From Flectonema sp. DT1601 (lineage: Eukaryota > Euglenozoa > Diplonemea > Diplonemida > Diplonemidae), in the NCBI GenBank assembly GCA_964019425.1, contig OZ025792.1:1178001-1242000 (forward strand): a DNA stretch of 64,000 nucleotides. The letters run 5' to 3'. The notes beneath the pieces are model-generated. The model saw nothing but the letters and a program-made list of their open reading frames with translations. It had not been told where the DNA came from and searched no databases. Positions 40,125 through 49,896 of the stretch are shown here, piece by piece. Positions within the stretch are counted from its first letter, which is position 1. Every line of letters begins with the position of its first letter. The translations under genes and the position numbers were made by a program.

Positions 40125-40463
40125 TTAACGGGACTTAACAGCGTAACCTTCACCCTTGCCACACTTGCTGCATTTACCGAATTTCCACATGTGGTTTCCT
40201 CCCTTAGCACATCCTCCGGACTGACTTTCCATGGCGGAACTTGCTTTCTGTCTGTAGGTACTTGTTTCACCTGGCTGGAGTCTCGCTCCTCCGTGAAGCC
40301 CACTGGTTGGTGTGGCATTGTAAGTTCCTGAACTCCAAGATCCTCTCGATGCTGTTGCAGGTCCCGTGGTCAATGGCTGAATGCACTTTGGGCATTCATT
40401 CTTTCCGTACTTGTCGAGCCATCTGTAGGCGCAGTGTGGGCATTCCTTTCTAACCTCTGGCAT
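40125..40463 (-). CDS. Small double zinc-ribbon protein, tandem copy 2
   Basis: 112 residues, aligned end to end with the product of the gene at 39239: the first 30 residues are almost identical ([11 protein letters not shown]), the Ser/Gly linker is diverged, and the C-terminal [15 protein letters not shown] is conserved. The pattern, conserved metal sites with a drifting linker, indicates selection on both ends. Products of such length could be RNA- or protein-binding adaptors; this is inference. Confidence 0.75.
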   Translation of the reverse strand: MPEVRKECPHCAYRWLDKYGKNECPKCIQPLTTGPATASRGSWSSGTYNATPTSGLHGGARLQPGETSTYRQKASSAMESQSGGCAKGGNHMWKFGKCSKCGKGEGYAVKSR

Positions 40464-40632
40464 TTTATAAGTGGGGGTGGAAGTTAACTTGCTGTTGAAA
40501 AAAGTAAAGAGCCTCTACGCTTCCAAACAAGCTTTATTATAACCTAAAACCCTACAAAGGGCATTGTAAATAAGGACAGGGAATAGAACGAAATAGAGCT
40601 AGAGTTGAATAAGATAGGGGGGAATGCATAAA

Positions 40633-41112
40633 TTATTTTTTTGACTTGCGTGCCTGCAGCTTATAGTCTTCCATGAGCTGAACTTCCTTACATGGGTTTG
40701 ATGAATCGTAGTCAGGACTCATCTCTGATCGAATACGCTGTAGGAGGATTGGGTTCCATTTTTTCCAGAAGTCATCACCCTTTGCTTTTATTGGACCCTT
40801 CGTAGTTATCAATTCCTTCAAACACTCAGCATTCTGATTGAACTTTGCGACGTTTGCTGAATACATGATATCAACCTTCACTTCTTCCCAGTCTGATCGC
40901 TTTGGATATTTTCTAGTTTGCCCCAACACCCAACAGCGCATGCCATCTCTCTCAGCTCTGATGGTTTCTATGTATTTGTCATCGTTATATTTCGCTGCTT
41001 GGTAATACTGTTCAGAGCTTACCCAAGTCTTGCCATCAAGTTCAAAACTGTCATGACTGAAGTTGTCGGTTGACTTTTGGACCTTTCCGTCAATAGTACA
41101 TGGACCTCCCAT
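40633..41112 (-). CDS. NADAR-domain protein (YbiA/RibX-like)
   Basis: 159 residues spanning a single NADAR domain. Supporting motifs are NFSHDSFELDGKTWVSSEQYYQ (about 17-38) with the family's S-S-E-x-Y-Y-Q-A-x-K-Y, and a second conserved region MYSANVAKFNQN. Family members are N-glycosidases; bacterial YbiA acts on riboflavin-pathway intermediates, and some NADAR proteins remove ADP-ribose from guanine. Which applies here is unknown. A CAG lies two bases before the ATG, so the mRNA's 5' end could be a splice acceptor. The C-terminal tail is basic. Confidence 0.85.
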   Translation of the reverse strand: MGGPCTIDGKVQKSTDNFSHDSFELDGKTWVSSEQYYQAAKYNDDKYIETIRAERDGMRCWVLGQTRKYPKRSDWEEVKVDIMYSANVAKFNQNAECLKELITTKGPIKAKGDDFWKKWNPILLQRIRSEMSPDYDSSNPCKEVQLMEDYKLQARKSKK

Positions 41113-41457
41113 TGCTGTAAAGAAAGAGAAAGACTTGATTGATTCTTCATCAATACGTTCACAGTACTCATGTTTAGATAAAACTGTTCAAAGAGAAAAA
41201 GACTTTAAGTGTGGAAGCATTTCAACAGGAAAGTTTTGTTACAATTGACTACTTTCTTTTTACCTTTTCGAAGTCTTTCTCGGATTCGTTCAGTTGAAGT
41301 TACCTCTCTTCTGGGTGTCGTGTCCACAAGTGAGGTGAATATGACTGAATTCGATTTGTTAATTAATAATAACGATTACGGTTCCTTCCTCTTCAGGCAG
41401 GTGGCTACTTGCAATGTGCAGGCAGTAGTGTAGAAACTAATAAAAGAACTCTCATCT
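41113..41457. other. Intergenic, 345 bp
   Basis: No gene. On the coding strand a pyrimidine-rich stretch leads to CAG right before the NADAR start. Confidence 0.55.
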
Positions 41458-41985
41458 TTAAGGGTCTTCAGTCTCTACTTGTTCTTTTGTGCAAGTCGAG
41501 TCTCCCTGACGGCAAATCAAATCAGTGAGTTCAACGACAGGTTTTGAGTATTGGGCAAGGAACTCTTCTTCAAAATCACTGAGGACTTCTCCACAACGAG
41601 TTTCCAGATAAGAGTTAATCCAGTTACCCTGAAGTCTGCTGATCGCTTTGTTCTTTGAAAATATTTCAGTTGGCTTGTTGTTCTTTCTGAGCAGTCCGTA
41701 GTTGTCTCTCATGACACGACAAAGTCCGTCAATCTTGTCTTCTAGTTCGTATGCCTTTGGTTTTCCATGACGAAGTTTAGAGACCGTCTCGAGTGCAGTT
41801 TTCACTTCTGAGACGACACATTTACAAGCAGAACAACGTAGTCTTTTGTTGACGGCTTTGTCTCCAAAGTCTGGAAGACCATCAGTTTGCTCATCTGTTG
41901 CTTCAGTTCCTTCTTTTTGTTGACCAGCTGCCTTGTTAAGAAGCGTTCCCACCAATAGCGCGAATAACACTCTGCCGGTTGCCAT
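41458..41985 (-). CDS. Canopy/DUF3456-like ER protein
   Basis: 175 residues with a signal peptide (MATGRVLFALLVGTL to AAGQ). The mature part matches the saposin-like canopy pattern: a Cys pair at about 51-54 (CSACKCVVSEV), a central GLCRVMRDNYGLL, and a C-terminal RCGEVLSDFEEEFLAQY followed by two more Cys (CRQGDSTC). Canopy proteins are luminal chaperone cofactors of the ER with disulfide-bonded saposin folds. The C-terminus is TEDP, not a KDEL-type signal, so retention would need a partner. The gene is normal length for the family. Confidence 0.7.
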   Translation of the reverse strand: MATGRVLFALLVGTLLNKAAGQQKEGTEATDEQTDGLPDFGDKAVNKRLRCSACKCVVSEVKTALETVSKLRHGKPKAYELEDKIDGLCRVMRDNYGLLRKNNKPTEIFSKNKAISRLQGNWINSYLETRCGEVLSDFEEEFLAQYSKPVVELTDLICRQGDSTCTKEQVETEDP

Positions 41986-42216
41986 GTTTCTTTCTTTTTT
42001 TTTTTTTTTGTTCTCTCCCTTATTCTGTGTGAAGGATACATGACATTCATAATACTTAATTAAGTATCCTCTCGAGTCTACTCATGAAGGTTTGATATGA
42101 TTCTGAAATAACAAAAAAAGAAGAAGATGATATTCTCACTTAATAGAAAGGATTCACAACATAGTACGATATGAACTGATATTAATTAAACTAATAAGGT
42201 GTAAGTGAATAGAATG

Positions 42217-43479
42217 TTAGTTCAAGTCCGCTCGTGGTGGACTTTCAGCTGCTATAATTTCCCTTCTAATGGGCGATACTGGTGGTGGTGTTGGCTGTTT
42301 GGCGGCTATTTTCTTTTTCGTTGGAGGTTTATTCTTTTCGGTTTCACGATTCCTATTCTGACATGTCAGAGATGGAGCCTTCCCTACAGTAGTTGTCTTA
42401 CTCGAAGATACGCGTCTCAGACTTTTGATCATTTTATCCTTTTCCTCTACAAGTTGCTCAGATAGACTCAATTGTTTTTGTAGTTGAACGTTATTTTTAA
42501 TTAAAGAGCTCATAGTTATCTGAGGGGTAGTCACCTCTTTGTGAGTAACTTTCTTTTCTGAAGAATGAGGTGACAACAAATCTGATACAGCAATACTATA
42601 AGGACATGATAGCGATTGTTGTTGTTGGTGTCTTGCTTTTCGTTTCATTTCTTGTTTTCCTAAATATTTTTGTCCAACATCACGTAATCGTTCTTCAAAT
42701 ACTTCACTTGAAAGCTCAGGAGTCATCCCACACCTTTGAAGAGCAGTATAGCATAGGTATTGCATTGTTTGTTTTTCACGTTCTTTGTTTACCTTCCCTC
42801 CTGTTGGTAAGCACCGCCCACTTTTCTTATCATCCAATAATCTAGAAGGAACTAATTGAGGTCTAAATGCATATTGTTTATTGAGAGTTTTATTAGGATA
42901 CAAACTAGTCTCTCCTCTGTAACGAAGTCTTGTCAGACGTAGTGGATTCTTTGCTGACGCATGCATTCGACGTATTGCATGGTATTTGTGTTTAGCAGAT
43001 GCCGAAACTACTAAATTAGAAACTGCTAAACGTTCACCGGATGAACAAACTAATTTAGAAAATGTGTTCGGCCGTTGATCATGTGGAATGATAGCCTTAC
43101 ATGATGGTGGCTTTGGGATAAGACCAATGTAATGTTCGCTATCAACGTCATCAGAAGAACTAAAGAAATACGCAAATCTTGTTCTTGATATTTGATCATG
43201 AGGTTCTAATGAAAGGATATGACTGTCAGCGTCTATTCCAAGCTTAAAAAAAGCATCTGCTTCACGGAATCTACTTCCCAAGACGTATTCATCTCCACCA
43301 GACATTTCATCAAATAGATTAGCTACGACACTACTTTGCTTTAATTGTTCTATTTTTAATATTTCTTTGTGATCATCAACTGTAAGATAATCAACATTAT
43401 CCTTACAAAGCAGGTCGAGGTATTCTTCAATTGTCTTCTTATTGAGAGCACAAAGTGAATCCCCCGGAGAAGGGGGCAT
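42217..43479 (-). CDS. Unknown basic protein, 420 residues
   Basis: From an ATG at 43479. The N-terminal 120 residues are mixed and acidic. Residues about 170-285 are basic and may be globular. A short helical stretch (about 315-355, NNVQLQKQLSLSEQLVEEKD) fits a coiled coil, and the tail is rich in Lys, Pro and Thr (KNKPPTKKKIAAKQPTPPP), fitting a disordered nuclear or cytoskeletal protein. No signal peptide or membrane segment. No family recognised. Confidence 0.6.
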   Translation of the reverse strand: MPPSPGDSLCALNKKTIEEYLDLLCKDNVDYLTVDDHKEILKIEQLKQSSVVANLFDEMSGGDEYVLGSRFREADAFFKLGIDADSHILSLEPHDQISRTRFAYFFSSSDDVDSEHYIGLIPKPPSCKAIIPHDQRPNTFSKLVCSSGERLAVSNLVVSASAKHKYHAIRRMHASAKNPLRLTRLRYRGETSLYPNKTLNKQYAFRPQLVPSRLLDDKKSGRCLPTGGKVNKEREKQTMQYLCYTALQRCGMTPELSSEVFEERLRDVGQKYLGKQEMKRKARHQQQQSLSCPYSIAVSDLLSPHSSEKKVTHKEVTTPQITMSSLIKNNVQLQKQLSLSEQLVEEKDKMIKSLRRVSSSKTTTVGKAPSLTCQNRNRETEKNKPPTKKKIAAKQPTPPPVSPIRREIIAAESPPRADLN

Positions 43480-44371
43480 ATTATGTCCTCAGTACTGATA
43501 ATTAGAATGGTACTTTTCGAACCTTTTTTAGATAGATTTATTTCTTTGATGTGTAATACATAAGTGTTGTATGTCTGTTAATAGTGAAGGTAGAAGAGTA
43601 AAGCACTTATTATAAGTGATGGTGGAGGAAACTGGAATTCAATTGCACATTTCCTGGCTGTCAATTGCCAAGAAAATAGAAAAAAAATTAGAAAACACCA
43701 ACCTTCCTGCGATTGAAAACTTGTAGAACTTCGGGTGTTAGTCAGAAGGGGTTCCACGACAGTCGCAGGAAGGTTTTTCTTTTCCTCAGAGAGGTTGCTT
43801 TCAATTTGTGGAATTCTCATGCGTGGCGGGTGTCAGTCACTAAATAAAACCAATTACCACAAAAAGGATATCAGTAACGTTCAGTAACAACCCCGCCATC
43901 ACCTGAGGGGCTAGAAAGAAGTTGGAAGATTCTCTCACCGGCGCAATGAACTAGATTCTACACAAAACAATGACTGAGCGACTCTCAAGTAGTTTATGCC
44001 CAAATGTCAAGGTTCTTTCTGAATAGAAATAACGTGTAAAACAAACTCCAATGCAATAGTTCACAGAGAATCATTAAGTGACGAGTATGGTTAAAGCTGT
44101 GCGATTACTTACTGGAGCTGAGTGTCAAAAACAACTCCAGTTCGATTCTCGCTCCGCGGGAAATTTATATCCACGCGCGCTCCCTTACTAACGTAAGGTG
44201 CGCGCTTATGCTCCTCAACCTCCGGCGGCGGCACCAGATTGTACTATTTTTATTATTTTAAAGGTGTGGTGTTGATTTCGTCATTTGATACCAAATAATT
44301 ATTAAAAAACAAATAATACTATTGTCAAAAACTTAATTCAAAAAAAAAAAAAAAAAGGCAAAAGGCAAAAT
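43480..44371. other. Intergenic, 892 bp, with two stem-loops
   Basis: Two inverted repeats stand out. Arms 43701-43712 and 43763-43774 (ACCTTCCTGCGA and its exact complement) are 50 bases apart. A GC-rich hairpin lies at 44175-44205, with GCGCGC and CCTTAC arms closing on TAAC; it sits in the 3' flank of the SelK-like gene. An A-run of about 16 at 44342 follows that gene's stop. No gene is seen. Confidence 0.6.
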
Positions 44372-44620
44372 CTACATACATTCGCCCTTATCCATTCCGC
44401 GTATATTTCCTCTCGGTCCTCCACCGCCACCTCCCTTTCTCGATTGCTGAAGAGCTGTTTGGTGATCACCAAGAGAGTGTCCAGGCATCATTGACATGAA
44501 GAAGAAGACTATTATATTTATGAAACCAAATATAGCTTCCTGCACCTTCATCAAAAATGGTTTGTCACCCATCCTCCCTCCAGAGATGTAGGTGGGGGCC
44601 CCAGTAGTCCTACCCGACAT
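44372..44620 (-). CDS. SelK/SelG-like small ER membrane protein, Cys form
   Basis: 82 residues. The layout fits the selenoprotein K family: a short N-terminus with YISGGRMGDKP, one membrane segment (about 27-45, FGFINIIVFFFMSMM), then a Gly-rich basic tail (GGGGGGPRGNIRGM). Animal SelK ends in a selenocysteine two residues from the C-terminus; this protein ends G-E-C-M and then TAG, so the position is taken by Cys and no Sec decoding is needed. SelK acts with the ERAD machinery (derlin/p97) and in palmitoylation by DHHC6. The family call rests on layout and tail and is moderate. Confidence 0.6.
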   Translation of the reverse strand: MSGRTTGAPTYISGGRMGDKPFLMKVQEAIFGFINIIVFFFMSMMPGHSLGDHQTALQQSRKGGGGGGPRGNIRGMDKGECM

Positions 44621-45495
44621 GGTTATACTTTTGTTTTCCCTTTTTTTTTTTTGTAAAAAAAAAAAAATACAATATGAAAAGAATTAACCAAAACCAAGAT
44701 AAATAAGTAATCACAACTAACAGGCCAATTACATAGTGGTATTCTGATTACAAAGATAAACTGGCTTGTCTTATTTATATGATCCTCACTAAACAGGTGG
44801 TCACATTGTAAAGCGGGAATCGAAAAAAGAAAAGAAAAATGAATAAAAAAGGAGAAAAACTTTTTAGTCGTGTGTCTTTTACATTCAAATATGTCTATCA
44901 CTCAAGTCTGATTCATTAACACGAACAGTTTGGTGCCTTTCACTAAAGAAATTAAATCAACTATGTCGGCGACACACAATAAAAATAAAATGAAATAAAA
45001 CTATATATCAGAGACACAAAGAATCCTCTTAACGCACAACTGGCAAAGTTTTTTTTTTTTTTTTAATTTATTTATCACGTCTCTCCACTATTCTGAAGTA
45101 TAGAATTATGGAAAAAACAAAAACAAAAAGTAAAGAAATCAATATCGACTGTATACACGTGTACGTGTCACACATACAAAGTTAATTATGACTTAAGCGG
45201 AACAAGGGTGGAAAAAAGATGATGTTGCTGATTACCGCTCCTACATAGAAAAATTGCCAACTATTGGAGAAAGACTAATTAGGAAATGATTGCAAGTAGG
45301 ATCCCGTGAGGTTAAAACGCACAAAACAGGGAAAGTGAGAACTGAAAAAAAAAAATTTAATTTCCCAGTGAACTCACATACATTCATAGAAATTAATCTT
45401 CTTACATTTCACTTTGTCACAAAAACCGTAACAAGATTGCAACTCATCTCAGTCAGGGCCAGTAATTAGGAATTCAGAGTACTTTCCTTTTGTCA
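44621..45495. other. Intergenic, 875 bp
   Basis: AT-rich with A/T runs near 44640 and 45050. No gene, repeat copy or strong stem-loop seen. Confidence 0.55.
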
Positions 45496-46905
45496 TCATT
45501 TTGGAGTACTGGCTATAAAGTCTTCCTGCTCATCAACTATAAGGTGCATGTTGTCAGGGCTTCTCATTTGTTCTTTTAATGTTGCCCAGGAAGCGTCCTT
45601 GTCTTTCAGAAGATGTTCTTGTGATTTCACAATGTCGTGGTACATATCAGGTAAAAGATCAATTGGAAGAAAACGAGAAAGCTCTGGAGAGAAATTAACT
45701 TCAAAGACCCAAGGGTTTAATTTATCGTCAAGTGACAGGTCAGGACCAAAGACTCCGAAGTATGGTGAAGCGGTTGAAAACTTTTCTTTTGCAGATTCAA
45801 AAATATGTGCGAAAATTGCCATTATTTTTGGTCTTAAAACAGTATTCAAGTACTGTGAGTCTGCAGGAGCCAATCCAGCTTCTGTCACGTATGTTTCGAG
45901 TTCTTGCATAGTCATGAAATGCTTAGCCGGATCACCTGCTGCTCCTTTCCAAACCTTTTCGCTGTTTGAAACAAAATTCTTCAAATCGGTTGAGTTTTTA
46001 ACGAATTTCTCCCTCGTCAATCTGGCATAACCATCATGATACACCACCAATGCTGGCTTCACCCTAAACACAATAAAATAAAGTCGTAAGTTAAAGGTTC
46101 TTTCTTCAATCAAGAGTGGATTTTGAAGGAATTCCTGAATCAGAACTTTACTTGAAGCACATGAACCAGTTTTGGTATACCTTTTTAACATTTGCTCCAT
46201 GTCAGTACCGTCTAAAATGTGAAGACCCTTACCATTGTGACCTCCCTCTAGAGCTTTTTGAATGTAACGTGGCTTTCTCATTTCTGCGGTAGTGAGGGAT
46301 AGGTCTCTTGTGTAAGCCATTAGTTCATTGCACTCTGACTGATCATTTACGAGGTATGTGTGTTTTAAGAATTGATCTCCTGTGATACCAGTTCGTAGAG
46401 TGATTTCATTATTCTTAGCTGATGGTCTGAGAGAGATTACTAACTTGTCTTTCTGAATCATCCATATTTGACCTGGAACATGGTTATGTTTCATTGTGTC
46501 AGGACAAAATCTCCAGTCCATCCATGACCCTGGTCTCTTTCCCACAATAAATGTAGCCTTATCATAGTCAAAAACTTCAACGTATCCCAAATTTCTAAAA
46601 GTATTTTTTATGTAAGCCTCAACAACATAACCAGATGGGATGTAATATATTTTACGCTCAGATTGCTTATTATTTTTTCTTCGATCTTCACAAACACGGT
46701 TAAGCTCTTCTTTGTTAAGCATAACAGGGAGAGGTTCTCTTTTGTTATTAGGTTCAATTACGCCACCAACTGATCTCTTGGCTTCAACTTCATTCATCAT
46801 TCCTCCAGCCAAACTTGCTCCATACAATACCATGACGATTGCGAACAAGAGAATTATCTGAAGCTGCGAACTAGTCATCCCACCGCGTGCTCGAGTTCGA
46901 AACAT
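45496..46905 (-). CDS. TTL-like ATP-grasp protein with N-terminal anchor
   Basis: 469 residues. A hydrophobic segment at about 14-36 (LQIILLFAIVMVLYGASLAGG) after a basic N-terminus predicts a type II membrane anchor. The rest matches the tubulin-tyrosine-ligase-like fold: QEFLQNPLLIEERTFNLRLY (about 245-264) with the family's ENPLLIDGRKFDIR-type strand, VYHDGYARLTREKF, and a metal/ATP-site strand FGVFGPDLSLDD...WVFEVNFSPELS. TTL-like enzymes ligate amino acids to tubulin and other proteins in the cytosol. An anchor in front would place this one in the secretory lumen or tethered to a membrane, which is unusual. Confidence 0.75.
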   Translation of the reverse strand: MFRTRARGGMTSSQLQIILLFAIVMVLYGASLAGGMMNEVEAKRSVGGVIEPNNKREPLPVMLNKEELNRVCEDRRKNNKQSERKIYYIPSGYVVEAYIKNTFRNLGYVEVFDYDKATFIVGKRPGSWMDWRFCPDTMKHNHVPGQIWMIQKDKLVISLRPSAKNNEITLRTGITGDQFLKHTYLVNDQSECNELMAYTRDLSLTTAEMRKPRYIQKALEGGHNGKGLHILDGTDMEQMLKRYTKTGSCASSKVLIQEFLQNPLLIEERTFNLRLYFIVFRVKPALVVYHDGYARLTREKFVKNSTDLKNFVSNSEKVWKGAAGDPAKHFMTMQELETYVTEAGLAPADSQYLNTVLRPKIMAIFAHIFESAKEKFSTASPYFGVFGPDLSLDDKLNPWVFEVNFSPELSRFLPIDLLPDMYHDIVKSQEHLLKDKDASWATLKEQMRSPDNMHLIVDEQEDFIASTPK

Positions 46906-47135
46906 AAATTGCGTTTATGCTATCTGTAATAAGAAATAACGCATAATACAAGATATATAATTACCCACTATTCTCACCTGTTTTAATTGGCAATATAATA
47001 ATTTGCTTTCGCATGAGGAGTTTAAAAAAAAAACATACTGATACAGATAACTTTTTTTTTTTTTTCCCCCTCTTTTTTTTTCTTTTTTTTTCTCCCACTT
47101 CAAAGTGAGTGACCAACAACAAGGTTAGAAATAGT

Positions 47136-47181
<46 letters not shown>

Positions 47182-47509
47182 CATTATCAATCAACTTATA
47201 GGCTACTGACAGTTTTATCTTCTTTACTAACTACATAAAAGCATGTGAGAGTCCATAACAAGCGCACTATGGCTTGTTGCGTGGGGTAACTGCAACAACC
47301 ACCTTTGAGAACCAAAACAGAATAACAGATTTAACGAAAGAAGTAAAATAAAAAAATTTGTCAAACAAAAAAAAAAAACAGTCATCTACACAACTACTAG
47401 AGGGTGATGGTACTCAATAAGAATATTAAGAGCTGTCACTTCCTAAGTAACAGTCGTTGAATTGCCCGTTTTTTTTTTTTTTTTCTTTTGTTCCTTTCAT
47501 TAGAAGTGT
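46906..47509. other. Intergenic, 604 bp, with extreme homopolymers
   Basis: Holds T-rich tracts at 47052-47092 and a 42-base A-run at 47138-47179. On the coding strand the A-run is a T-run upstream of the TTL-like gene. No gene. Confidence 0.6.
47138..47179. repeat. 42-base A homopolymer
   Basis: An uninterrupted A-run, the longest in the window. It lies about 230 bases before the TTL-like start, where it would read as poly-T in the transcript. Confidence 0.95.
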
Positions 47510-48121
47510 TCAGTATAATCTGCTATTGGGGTGTAACTCTTCTTCATCTGGTGAAACGGGTGTAGTTCCAGACAAAGTATCGTCATCATCACCTTCTTGA
47601 GGATAATTTTTGATAAACATTTCGTAGTCAACCTGATCAATTCTTTCAACTAAGAAATCTGGTAAAAGCCACAAAGCAGACGTGCATGGTCTATTAACCC
47701 ACGAAGGGTAAGGAACACGATGCTGCTGAGACAATAATTTATGAGAAAACTCCTCTGAGAATGTGTTACAGTTTAACCTAACAACATGATATGATGTAGA
47801 CATATACTTATCTTCGATACTTCTGATTAATGATTCTACTTCATCAAAGCCTAGAGATGTCCTACCAAGTAAGATTGATTCTCTAAAGACGTGTTCACCA
47901 CAAGATTTAGGAGATATGTAATAAACGCCACTGCAATCTGTTGGTGCTCTTCCAAAGCAATATTCTCTCCCATATACTTCAACACCTGTGTGGTAGGCTC
48001 CCATTCCCATACTACCGATAACAACATTCATTGAAGTGATGTCGTAGACGTTTAAGTACACATCAGCTTCTGAGTGTTCATCGTGTGCCTTCATCATTTC
48101 AACACTCCCACAGCACAACAT
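47510..48121 (-). CDS. PPPDE-family (DeSI-like) cysteine peptidase
   Basis: 203 residues from the ATG at 48121; the open frame extends further but only to a GTG. The PPPDE pattern is present: N-terminal strands VYLNVYDI, the catalytic His at about 44 in GAYHTGVEVYGREYCFG, and the catalytic Cys at about 118 in RLNCNTFSEEF. Family members include the desumoylating isopeptidases DeSI-1 and DeSI-2, which act as Cys-His dyad isopeptidases in the cytosol or nucleus. The C-terminal 35 residues are acidic (GDDDDT) and probably disordered. Substrate (SUMO or ubiquitin) is not decided by sequence. The N-terminal MLCC might be lipidated; this is a guess. Confidence 0.85.
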   Translation of the reverse strand: MLCCGSVEMMKAHDEHSEADVYLNVYDITSMNVVIGSMGMGAYHTGVEVYGREYCFGRAPTDCSGVYYISPKSCGEHVFRESILLGRTSLGFDEVESLIRSIEDKYMSTSYHVVRLNCNTFSEEFSHKLLSQQHRVPYPSWVNRPCTSALWLLPDFLVERIDQVDYEMFIKNYPQEGDDDDTLSGTTPVSPDEEELHPNSRLY

Positions 48122-49051
48122 GTTGTTAGTGTGCCTATTAGAGAACGAATTATTATATAGTAACAAGTTTCTCACTACACAATATTATTTATCAACAATA
48201 ACCTTTTATATCTATCTCATTACATTCTAACAAGGAAGCATGTTGCGTAAGGGGCAAGACGCCCAAAAGTTGATTGCTCTAGGTAATCGCGCGTGTTTTT
48301 CTTTTTTTTTTTTTAAAATTCTAAACGACGAAAAGAGGAAAGAGATACAAAAAAAATATATATTTTAAACAATAAAGTTACACTTGGCATATGTAAAAGG
48401 ACTTGCCTGGTCCTCACTACGACCGACAACACATTATATTATATCAAGATGCCCCATCCTTTGAAGCGAGATGATCTGCAAAACAAAAGACAGCTCTCGC
48501 AAGAGTGCTCCGTGCTTGTGGCATCAGTAAGTGTTAGTTAGTCAGTGATTGCACAACTAATGACTGTGGAAATCATACAGAGATTGTATTTTTATAGCTT
48601 TGGCTGGAAGTATCAATTCCAACTGTCCACCTTTCCCAGAGACTAACCGGTTGAATATAAGAAGAAGGAAAAAAAAATGATCAGGAGGGGAGCAATTAAT
48701 TGAATATATTTTTCATGTAAAAACGTTTCATCCTTCATGAAATAATCACATGATAAAATATACGGAACATGAGTAAGGAAGGCTTTAAAAAAACAAGTAC
48801 CACAAAAACTGAGCAATACACAAAACTATATCAATCCCTAAGGAAACTCAAAACGAGACAAATCAAATAAGAAGAGAGAAGAGAAAAACACAGGAAGAGT
48901 TGCAGTAAAACTCACTGACTATAAATATAAAGCTGGATAACATCATCAGTTACCAACAACAACAACGAGACGACGATCTTTTCTTAAATTGAGAAGGCAA
49001 TTTTCTCTCACGGCTGCTACTACTACTAACTGTCGGGGAACGGGAAAGAAA

Positions 49052-49083
<32 letters not shown>

Positions 49084-49896
49084 ATTCAGAAAGAAAGTAA
49101 GCACACGTCAGAAAAAGCTAAAAAAGAATCTTACTCCGTGACAACTGGTACGTAATCCTCCAGAATGCAAAATCATCACCATCACCATAAAAAGATAAGT
49201 CCGTTACATCGCATATTGTGCATCACTGATACAGCAAACTGGAACAGCAACGGTTTGTAAAAATAGATGATCGATGTGGAAAAAAAAAAAAAAAAAGAAA
49301 AATGAAAATCACATGAGAGAAGCAAACTGCTATTTGCGGGTTATCCTTATCACAGCAAAAATTTAGCTTGCAAAAAAAAAAAAAAAAAGAGAAGAACAGG
49401 AAAAAAAAAAAAAAAAAAATACATCCAAAGAAAAGGAAGTGGAGTAAACTACAACAAGAACTAAATTATTTCATTAAAAACAAGATTTGCAGACAAAATA
49501 CCTCACTGACGCCTAACAGAAGTGCTTTATGTAAATTACCCATAAAATAATTGAAGGCATTTGATTGAAGACTACAGAAAGACATCTCCAGCTACAGCAG
49601 TCCATAGCACTGAGAGAGAGTTGATCGAGATTTGGTTTCCCAGTATCCCTACAACTACTTAATTGACACAGAAGTCATCATTAGCAGAATCAAGCAGCAG
49701 TAAACAATACAGACAAAGGTGTTCTAATGAAAATAAAACAAACGGGAACTACCATGGCTGCAGTACTTATAAAACGCATGCAGCTGACTATCTTGATAGT
49801 GGTTACCAAGTGGCTGTACCATTCCCAGACCTTGTTGTCTTGTCAGTGACATCAGGTTAATTGCGTCAATGTTAAATCTTTTCATATCGAATATCA
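48122..49896. other. Intergenic, 1775 bp
   Basis: The longest gap in the right half. It holds a diverged SINE-like repeat (48518-48656), a 30-base A-run at 49053-49082 and further A-rich tracts near 49280 and 49375. No supportable gene on either strand. Confidence 0.6.
48518..48656 (-). repeat. SINE-like dispersed repeat, copy c
   Basis: Shares GCATCAGTAAG, AGATTGTA, ATAGCTT, GCTGGAAG, GTCCACCTT and CCCAGAG with the copies at 525 and 17959, in the same order, but is more diverged and has an extra internal stretch. Confidence 0.5.

Noticed and set aside
44100-44371. SECIS element in the 3' flank of the SelK-like gene
   Set aside because: The coding frame ends C-M-TAG with no in-frame TGA needing Sec, and the hairpin seen lacks a recognisable SECIS core.
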